Shown one piece after another: positions 16,039-20,931 of a DNA stretch of 20,931 nt (positions are counted from its first letter, which is position 1; each line of letters begins with the position of its first letter). The notes beneath the pieces were generated by a model. The model did no database searches, was not told where the DNA came from, and was given only the letters and a program-made list of their open reading frames with translations. A program made the translations under genes and the position numbers. Source of the DNA: Anaerolineae bacterium. Its GTDB lineage: Bacteria; Chloroflexota; Anaerolineae; B4-G1; SLSP01. The stretch covers positions 1-20,931 of the forward strand of contig JAFGNI010000672.1 of assembly GCA_016927095.1 (NCBI GenBank), given 5' to 3'.

Positions 16039-17001
16039 TCACAGAGCCTGACTGCGGGTCTGCTCCCGCCACTCGGCGAGGACGTCGCGGATCGTCTGCT
16101 CCATCGCGATCTGAGGTAGCCATCCCGTATCGGCGCGGAGCTTACTTGCATCTCCATAGATCACGGGAATGTCGGCTGGTCTGTAGCGTTCAGGATCGAC
16201 CTCGACAGCGATATCTACTGCTGCCAGAGAGCGCAGCTGGTCGACGATAGACTGTATGGTTTGTGGGTGACCGGACGCCACGTTGTAGACCTCGCCAGGC
16301 TGCCCGCTTGCCAGTACCAGCCGGTAAGCACGCACAACATCCCGCACATCGGTGAAATCGCGAGCTGGTGCGAGGTTGCCCACGCGCAGGACTGGGTCAC
16401 GTTGGCCGGCCTCGATCTCGGCGATCTGGTTAGCGAACGCAGGGAGCGCAAACCTAGGTGACTGTCCCGGCCCCACGTGGTTGAAAGGCCGCACCCTCAC
16501 CACGGGCAGGCCATAGCTCACGAAGTACTGGTAGCCCATCACGTCCTGGGTGACCTTGCTGACGCTGTAGGGGTTCTCCGGACGCAGCGGATGGTCTTCA
16601 GTCAACGGCAGGCTATCCTCATCTGCCCTACCGTATTCCTCACCCGAACCGATGATCAGTATCCGCGGTTGCTGGCCTAAGTCGACGGCAGCTTCGAGCA
16701 GGTTCAGCTGGCCCAGGATGTTGTTCTGCAGCGTGGCCCACGGGTCGCTGTACGCTGTTGGCACGTGGGACTGCGCGGCGAGGTGGACGATATAGTCAGG
16801 CTCAGTCTCTGCGAGTTTGGCCTTGACATCACCGGCATCACGCAGGTCCAACAGAAAGAGCGATTCGCGCGGACTGGGTGCGGGATCGGCGGGGGCGTCT
16901 GGATACGCGGTGCCGTAGATGTCCCAGTCAGTGGCAGCCAAAAGGTGGCGCCGGAGGTGGTTGCCAACGAAGCCGGTCGCGCCGGTGATCAACACGCGCA
17001 T
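16039..17001 (-). CDS. rmd: GDP-4-dehydro-6-deoxy-D-mannose reductase-like (Rmd)
   Basis: A 320-residue NAD(P)-dependent epimerase/dehydratase-superfamily enzyme. It has the Rossmann motif GATGFVG (7-13), the catalytic serine region SGEEYG (S119), Y145-x3-K149 in NPYSVSK, and RPFNHVGPGQ with the following FALPAFANQIAEIEAG, which I associate with Rmd. Paired with Gmd it would reduce the 4-keto intermediate to GDP-D-rhamnose. Reduction to GDP-6-deoxy-D-talose is an alternative. GDP-fucose synthase is less likely because its typical motifs are absent. The ATG at 17001 follows AGGGAG six to seven bases upstream. First gene of a three-gene operon with a TATAAT promoter at 17050-17055. Confidence 0.85.
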   Translation of the reverse strand: MRVLITGATGFVGNHLRRHLLAATDWDIYGTAYPDAPADPAPSPRESLFLLDLRDAGDVKAKLAETEPDYIVHLAAQSHVPTAYSDPWATLQNNILGQLNLLEAAVDLGQQPRILIIGSGEEYGRADEDSLPLTEDHPLRPENPYSVSKVTQDVMGYQYFVSYGLPVVRVRPFNHVGPGQSPRFALPAFANQIAEIEAGQRDPVLRVGNLAPARDFTDVRDVVRAYRLVLASGQPGEVYNVASGHPQTIQSIVDQLRSLAAVDIAVEVDPERYRPADIPVIYGDASKLRADTGWLPQIAMEQTIRDVLAEWREQTRSQAL

Positions 17002-17049
17002 GCACGCTCCCTGGAAGGGTCGGTCTGGTCCTGACGACGATCAACGCCA

Positions 17050-17077
17050 ATTATAGCCGACATATGCCCCAGGCAAA
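17050..17077 (-). promoter_or_regulatory. Promoter of the nucleotide-sugar operon
   Basis: On the minus strand there is a perfect TATAAT at 17050-17055, with TTTGCC (17072-17077, 16 bp spacing) or TTGCCT (15 bp) as an imperfect -35. The predicted start is about 17043, giving a leader of some 40 bases to the ATG at 17001. The -35 region overlaps the T-rich end of the preceding terminator. Confidence 0.6.
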
Positions 17078-17100
17078 GAAGCGCCGTGCTCGGCGCCTTC
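17075..17100 (-). terminator. Intrinsic terminator of the lipoprotein operon
   Basis: Read on the minus strand, GAAGGCGCCG, loop AGCA and CGGCGCTTC form a nine-base-pair GC-rich stem with one bulged G, followed by TTT within TTCTTTG. It lies about 40 bp after the stop codon at 17141 and before the next promoter. The T-tract is short, but position and shape fit a Rho-independent terminator. Confidence 0.65.
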
Positions 17101-17140
17101 GTCGCATCCAGACGGAGCCGTGTGCGAGCGATGCAGCGCC

Positions 17141-18739
17141 CTAGCGCCAATCGAGCCTCGTCACGCCACCCTCATCGGTGATCACCTCTACATTTCCTGA
17201 CGGCAGCTCCAGCCAGTGGACATCGCCATAGGCAATGAAGCCGACTCCCGAGCCATCCGGACCCCAGAGCCAAGCCGGTAACTCCAGGCCTCCCTCTGCA
17301 GGCCCGTATATCTGGCGCTGACCCGAGCCGTCACGGTCAGTAAGGTAGAGGTTGTAGCGGCTCGTGGCACTCAGGTACGGCACGATGGCCCGACCAAAGA
17401 GCAGTGACTGCCCGTCCGGGGAGAACTCGGGTGAGGCCCACATACCGACTTCCACCGCCAACGTTGCGCTGTAGCCATCAACGACGGAGATCTGGACCAA
17501 GTTGAAGACCGGGCTCTCCTCGGGGTTCTCTGAGCTATCCGGGATGTGCACACCGGTGGCTAGGAAGCTGCTATCGGGGCTCCACGCGATGTCAGGGTTC
17601 CAGCTCCAGCTGCTGAAGGTACGAAAGGCAGGGAACCGCAGCAACTCGTCCGCAATGCCTTGTGTGATATCAACGACGCCGACAGATTCAGGGCGGCTAT
17701 AGGCCAGGAGCTCACCATTCGGTGACCAAGCGTAGCGGGTGCCCCACCAACCATAACCCCCGCCGGCCTCGGCCTCGAGCACCTCTCGCCTTGACACCAG
17801 CGTGTTCCGGGTTGTCACGGCGGCTCGCCAAAGGTCGTTCTGGCCACGCCAACCCGGCGCCTGTTCTCGCACTTCGGCTGTGGTCCAAGCGATGGCATCA
17901 CCATCCGGTGCCCAGTCGGCCCAAAGCAGGTTCGCCGCGCCCAGTGGGACAGGGTTCGGTGAAGCTTCCGTGGTGCGCACCAGCCACAGGTCATTGAGGT
18001 AGTCTGTCTCCGTTGCCGTCCGCGTGAAGAGGAGCCGGTCGCCGTCAGGGGAAAGCGCGAAGACACGACCATCTAGGTCTCCTAGGTTGGTCAAGCGGCG
18101 TGCGTGGAAAGAACTATCCCGGATCAGCCAAGCATCCTGGTTGCTTAGATAGGCCAGTGTGCCCGTGATCGGCACGTTCTCCGGTGCACCTCTGGTACCG
18201 ACTAACCTGATCTCGTCCCGGGGCTCCTGGACGAGCACCTCGCGCACCAGGGCACGATCAACTTCGGTGCCATCTTCGAACGTGATGCGATAGTGGCGCT
18301 CTATCACACCAGGCTGCCCGGACTGGAGGAGCCGTGACTCGCCCACGCGCAGGGCTGCACCGCCTTGTTGGCCTGCGTCGCGGACCACCTGCCTTCCGAA
18401 GGGCACTGTCTGTGTGATCACCTCAGTCTCCTGACTGACCCGGAGTACGGTCACGGTCATCGACGGCAGCACTAGGGACGTTTCAGCAGGTGTGACACGG
18501 TCTAGCTCATCAAGGACGACGCCGGTCTCGTTGAGAAGATCGCGCACCGTCGTCGCCTGGGTCTGGATCATGCGCTCATCGCCATCGGCGATTAGCCTCA
18601 CCACGCGGTCGGGCGCGGCGATGGGCGGAGCGCTGGTGCAGGCGCTGTTGTAGATCACGATCAGCAAACACAGCAGCAGCAGCAGCCGGCATCGAGCTCG
18701 AGCGCTGTTCGCGCCAGATGGAGTTGGTAACCGTTTCAT
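17141..18739 (-). CDS. Lipoprotein with DUF348, G5 and TolB-like beta-propeller domains
   Basis: A 532-residue exported protein. A basic N-terminus and hydrophobic helix (about 17-30) lead to NSAC, with C34 as probable lipidated cysteine; Asn at -3 is atypical for a lipobox. Residues about 44-103 (VVRLIADGDER...TTVRDLLNETG) resemble the ubiquitin-like DUF348 domain of YabE/RpfB proteins. Residues about 103-184 (TVPFGRQVV, QSGQPGVIERHYRITFEDG, RLVGTR) match the G5 domain, thought to bind cell-wall sugars. From about 190 to the end are six repeats of the SPDG(x)LLF type, such as ALSPDGDRLLF and EFSPDGQSLLF, giving a six-bladed TolB/WD40-like propeller. The start at 18739 follows GAGG; in-frame ATG 18763 and the frame up to 18844 lack one. 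It follows another lipoprotein gene by 38 bp. Confidence 0.82.
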   Translation of the reverse strand: MKRLPTPSGANSARARCRLLLLLCLLIVIYNSACTSAPPIAAPDRVVRLIADGDERMIQTQATTVRDLLNETGVVLDELDRVTPAETSLVLPSMTVTVLRVSQETEVITQTVPFGRQVVRDAGQQGGAALRVGESRLLQSGQPGVIERHYRITFEDGTEVDRALVREVLVQEPRDEIRLVGTRGAPENVPITGTLAYLSNQDAWLIRDSSFHARRLTNLGDLDGRVFALSPDGDRLLFTRTATETDYLNDLWLVRTTEASPNPVPLGAANLLWADWAPDGDAIAWTTAEVREQAPGWRGQNDLWRAAVTTRNTLVSRREVLEAEAGGGYGWWGTRYAWSPNGELLAYSRPESVGVVDITQGIADELLRFPAFRTFSSWSWNPDIAWSPDSSFLATGVHIPDSSENPEESPVFNLVQISVVDGYSATLAVEVGMWASPEFSPDGQSLLFGRAIVPYLSATSRYNLYLTDRDGSGQRQIYGPAEGGLELPAWLWGPDGSGVGFIAYGDVHWLELPSGNVEVITDEGGVTRLDWR

Positions 18740-18777
18740 AAGTCGCCTCGCCCCAGCAACCATACGCCGAACATAGA

Positions 18778-20319
18778 TCACTCCTGGGCTACCCGGCGCC
18801 AAGTGAAGTCGTGAGCGCCGGAAAGCAAACCCTCCACGTTCCACAGGGACGCTGTGTAGGGCACTCCCAGGCGTAGGGCCTCTCCGTCACGACCCAGTGT
18901 CAGGAAGACCTCGCCACCGGCACCCCACAGTACCTTTGTCGGCTGCTCGGGCAACAGCGCCACACCGCGGAGTGCAGCCTGGGCATCGAGGGCATAGATG
19001 CCGGACGCGATGCCGGGCCCAGCATCCTGCAGGAAGGCAACTACGCCACCCAAGGCAGATGCGCCGGGCCCTGCTAGTGGCGATGCCGGGCGCAGAGCCA
19101 ATGACTGTGCCTCGCATATGCGGTTCTCCGGCAATACCGCCACGGCCCCTGTCACGAGGTCCGCGGTAGATACGGACGCAATGCATCCCTGGTCTTCAGA
19201 ACGCCAGGCCAGCCAAAGCTTGTCACCATCTGAGGAAGGCACCCAGCTGACGGACGCATCACAGGGTTCAGCGCAGATTGGTTGGAAGCTGATCTGCGCA
19301 CGATCCGCCCCAATAGAGAGCAAAGCATACGCCGGTGCCAGGTCGCTGTCAACAACCTCGTGTTGCGCCAGCAGCAGCCATCGTCCATCGGGAGACCATG
19401 AATGAAGATGCATCGGTCCTTCCGGCCTCAGCGCAAGATAGGAGGGACCGTCTCCTGCCGGTTGGTCAGCAGCTCGTTCTAGGAGCCAAACGCCCTCCCC
19501 ATCGGCAACGGCGATGCGGGACTCATCCGGCGCGATCAAAAAACCCGCACATGGACGACCGGGCGCGCCGGCACACGTCCCAAGTGTCCTTTGTCGTAAT
19601 GTAGGTGACATTACGTCGACCGAGAAGATCATACCACTGCCGCCTGTGGGCAGGGCCGGACCAGGATCAATCTGGACACCCCAACCTAGATAGATAAGCT
19701 CCTGGGCGTTGTCCACCAATGATACATAACTGCCATTGGCATCGATGGTGCGTCCAGCCGTCGGGACGACGGTCTGCTTCTGTAGTGCCCGATCGAACAC
19801 ACTGACCTGGCCTCTCTGCGATAGGGTTGTTACATAGCGCCGATTGGCGCTGACTTGGTAGCTGCTGAAACCATAATCCGCGTTGGGTTCTGCAGCCGAT
19901 GGCGTGTCAGACGATAGTGTCTCCTCGGCCAGTCCTCCCTCTGCGAGACAGACCCACAGTCTACCCTCGCGTAAGAAGTAAAGGTCAGCCGGAGAAGGTG
20001 GGCACGCATCAGCTGGTGTCGCATCGCCGCCGAGGATTAGTCCGGGCGGGAGCGTTGGGGTGGGCGTCGGCGTGATGGTCGGCGTCGCCGTTGGCGTCGA
20101 TGTGGGAATTGGGGTTGGCGTGGCCGTGGGCAGGATCGGTGTCCGTGTGGCAGTCGGCGTCGCCTCGGGCATACTGGGCTGGCAAGAGAGCATGAGAAAC
20201 GCCAACGCGATGAGCACTATGGCTGACCAGATCCGTTGTCGGGGAGGCAGCTTCCTCCGCGCCAACCGATGCTGCTCTGCGGATGGCCTGTCACCCTTGG
20301 ATCTACAGAGGAGTCTCAT
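18778..20319 (-). CDS. Lipoprotein with Thr-Pro linker and beta-propeller-like domain
   Basis: A 513-residue exported protein of no named family. A basic N-terminus, a hydrophobic helix (about 31-44) and MLSC give C46 as probable lipidation site. Residues 51-92 are a Thr-Pro-rich spacer, of the kind often seen in surface proteins of Chloroflexota. The rest is a beta-rich domain with scattered propeller-type strands, for example HSWSPDGRWLLLA, FLIAPDESRIAVADG and GEVFLTLGRDG, and several Cys pairs (for example ICAEPC, GTCAGAPGRPC) that could form disulphides. The start overlaps the upstream gene's stop as ATGA, so translation is probably coupled, and the next lipoprotein follows after 38 bp. 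A role as extracytoplasmic sensor or scaffold is inference only. Confidence 0.78.
   Translation of the reverse strand: MRLLCRSKGDRPSAEQHRLARRKLPPRQRIWSAIVLIALAFLMLSCQPSMPEATPTATRTPILPTATPTPIPTSTPTATPTITPTPTPTLPPGLILGGDATPADACPPSPADLYFLREGRLWVCLAEGGLAEETLSSDTPSAAEPNADYGFSSYQVSANRRYVTTLSQRGQVSVFDRALQKQTVVPTAGRTIDANGSYVSLVDNAQELIYLGWGVQIDPGPALPTGGSGMIFSVDVMSPTLRQRTLGTCAGAPGRPCAGFLIAPDESRIAVADGEGVWLLERAADQPAGDGPSYLALRPEGPMHLHSWSPDGRWLLLAQHEVVDSDLAPAYALLSIGADRAQISFQPICAEPCDASVSWVPSSDGDKLWLAWRSEDQGCIASVSTADLVTGAVAVLPENRICEAQSLALRPASPLAGPGASALGGVVAFLQDAGPGIASGIYALDAQAALRGVALLPEQPTKVLWGAGGEVFLTLGRDGEALRLGVPYTASLWNVEGLLSGAHDFTWRRVAQE
20044..20169 (-). repeat. Low-complexity Thr-Pro linker repeat
   Basis: Degenerate repeats of ACGCC(N) type encode the Thr-Pro spacer (residues 51-92) of the lipoprotein, with units such as TPTATPTPIPT. 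On the plus strand they appear as GGCGTCGG/TGGGCGT runs. The repeat can vary in length by slippage, as seen in such linkers generally. Confidence 0.75.
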
Positions 20320-20931
20320 CGCCTTGGGGATGTGAAGGATATCCAGGCCCGCGCCTCCGCCTCAGTCTGGACTTCGCCCGCAGCCTGCGCCTCACGGAGG
20401 GACGCCAAGGCCTCGCCCAACTCGGGTCCTTGCGGGAATCCGATCTGGAGCAGATCCGTTCCTGTCAGCAACGGCGCGGGATCAACGATCTCGTCCCGCC
20501 GGCGGAAGTAGGCTATCAGTACTGCGCGCAATCGAAGGAGGTGGGCGTGCCACGCCTCCATCGACAACGGCTCGGCGGTGTTGACCAGCGTCTTGGCCAG
20601 GGAGAGCAGGGCAGTCATCACCCCAGCATCCGCGGTGACCTGGAAGTAACGGTACAGCGCACGCCGCGAATCGGCATCATCGAGGGATGGCCTATCCGGC
20701 AACGCAGGGAAACGCCACACATCTCGCACTGTTGCTGTTACAAAGGCACAGGCGCGTGCCGGAAAGCGGAGCTTCGCAAGCCGTGCCTCAGCGTTTGCCG
20801 CGTTCAGACGGCTTGCCTCGACCCCGCGATGATGAGCCAAAAAGAGAGCGCACCACGGCGCAAGGTCGCCGCGGGTTAGGCCGGCACCGAGGTGCCCCGA
20901 TAGGTAAGCAGCCAAGTCCTGACGGAAGTCA
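20316..20931 (-). CDS. CCA-adding/poly(A)-polymerase family protein, C-terminal part (5' end beyond window)
   Basis: The frame is open to the window edge, so only the last 205 residues are seen and the nucleotidyltransferase head, if any, is outside. The tail LLTGTDLLQIGFPQGPELG with EALASLREAQAAGEV and TEAEARAWI closely matches the C-terminal end of class II tRNA nucleotidyltransferases and poly(A) polymerases, after a helical domain. The preceding region aligns in outline with their HD domain, but the HD dyad (normally LLHDIGKP) reads FLAHHRG, so phosphohydrolase activity is unlikely. A TTG at 20915 is the first possible start inside the window but is unlikely to be the real one. The stop overlaps the next gene as ATGA, indicating coupling. 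Confidence 0.75.
   Translation of the reverse strand, partial: DFRQDLAAYLSGHLGAGLTRGDLAPWCALFLAHHRGVEASRLNAANAEARLAKLRFPARACAFVTATVRDVWRFPALPDRPSLDDADSRRALYRYFQVTADAGVMTALLSLAKTLVNTAEPLSMEAWHAHLLRLRAVLIAYFRRRDEIVDPAPLLTGTDLLQIGFPQGPELGEALASLREAQAAGEVQTEAEARAWISFTSPRR

Noticed and set aside
20044..20169. GGCGTCGG-like tandem pattern as possible regulatory or CRISPR-like repeat
   Set aside because: It is simply the codon pattern of the Thr-Pro linker, with irregular units and no spacers.

Overview
The window looks like a stretch of chromosome from a moderately GC-rich, uncultured-type Chloroflexota (Anaerolineae-like) bacterium. This is inferred from protein style: secreted proteins with long Thr-Pro linkers, lipoprotein TolB-like propellers, a golvesin-type insert in an amidase, a secreted protein ending in VFLPVALHH (resembling a C-terminal tail I associate with this phylum), a DUF6062-like protein and a soluble GAF/PAS histidine kinase. 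There are no rRNA or tRNA genes, CRISPR arrays, insertion sequences or phage genes. It reads as ordinary housekeeping and envelope chromosome, with most genes on the minus strand.

Left part (1-4440). A phosphotriesterase-family metal hydrolase on the plus strand ends stop-to-stop against a minus-strand pair: a GT39-like membrane glycosyltransferase with an extra C-terminal domain, followed by a small three-helix membrane protein. A divergent promoter region of about 100 bp separates this pair from a plus-strand DUF6062-like protein with two CxxC...GLCxxH units. That gene appears to be transcribed without a leader.

Middle (4440-13312). A minus-strand pair holds an 8-oxoguanine-deaminase-type amidohydrolase and, 32 bp downstream, a large soluble sensor histidine kinase with no response regulator beside it. 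Divergently, a 1140-residue secreted N-acetylmuramoyl-L-alanine amidase carries a golvesin-like insert, FN3, a GATase-like module and Ig-like modules. It converges on a minus-strand HhH-GPD DNA-glycosylase homologue whose catalytic and hairpin residues look degenerate.

Right part (13438-20931), all minus strand. A three-gene nucleotide-sugar operon (rmd-like reductase, gmd, phosphohexomutase) could supply GDP-6-deoxyhexose, probably GDP-D-rhamnose, for glycans. A perfect 44-bp palindrome lies just after it. Upstream is a second unit: the 3' part of a CCA-adding/poly(A)-polymerase-type protein (cut by the window end), overlapping by ATGA a Thr-Pro-linked propeller lipoprotein, then a lipoprotein with DUF348, G5 and TolB-like propeller domains. 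An intrinsic terminator ends this unit and a TATAAT promoter starts the sugar operon directly beside it.

The common theme is the cell envelope: wall hydrolase, wall-binding-type lipoproteins, a membrane glycosyltransferase and sugar-nucleotide synthesis. I found no clear defence system or mobile element. The most unusual items are the palindrome, the degenerate glycosylase homologue, the DUF348/G5/propeller lipoprotein with its odd operon partner, and the leaderless duplicated-motif DUF6062-like protein.
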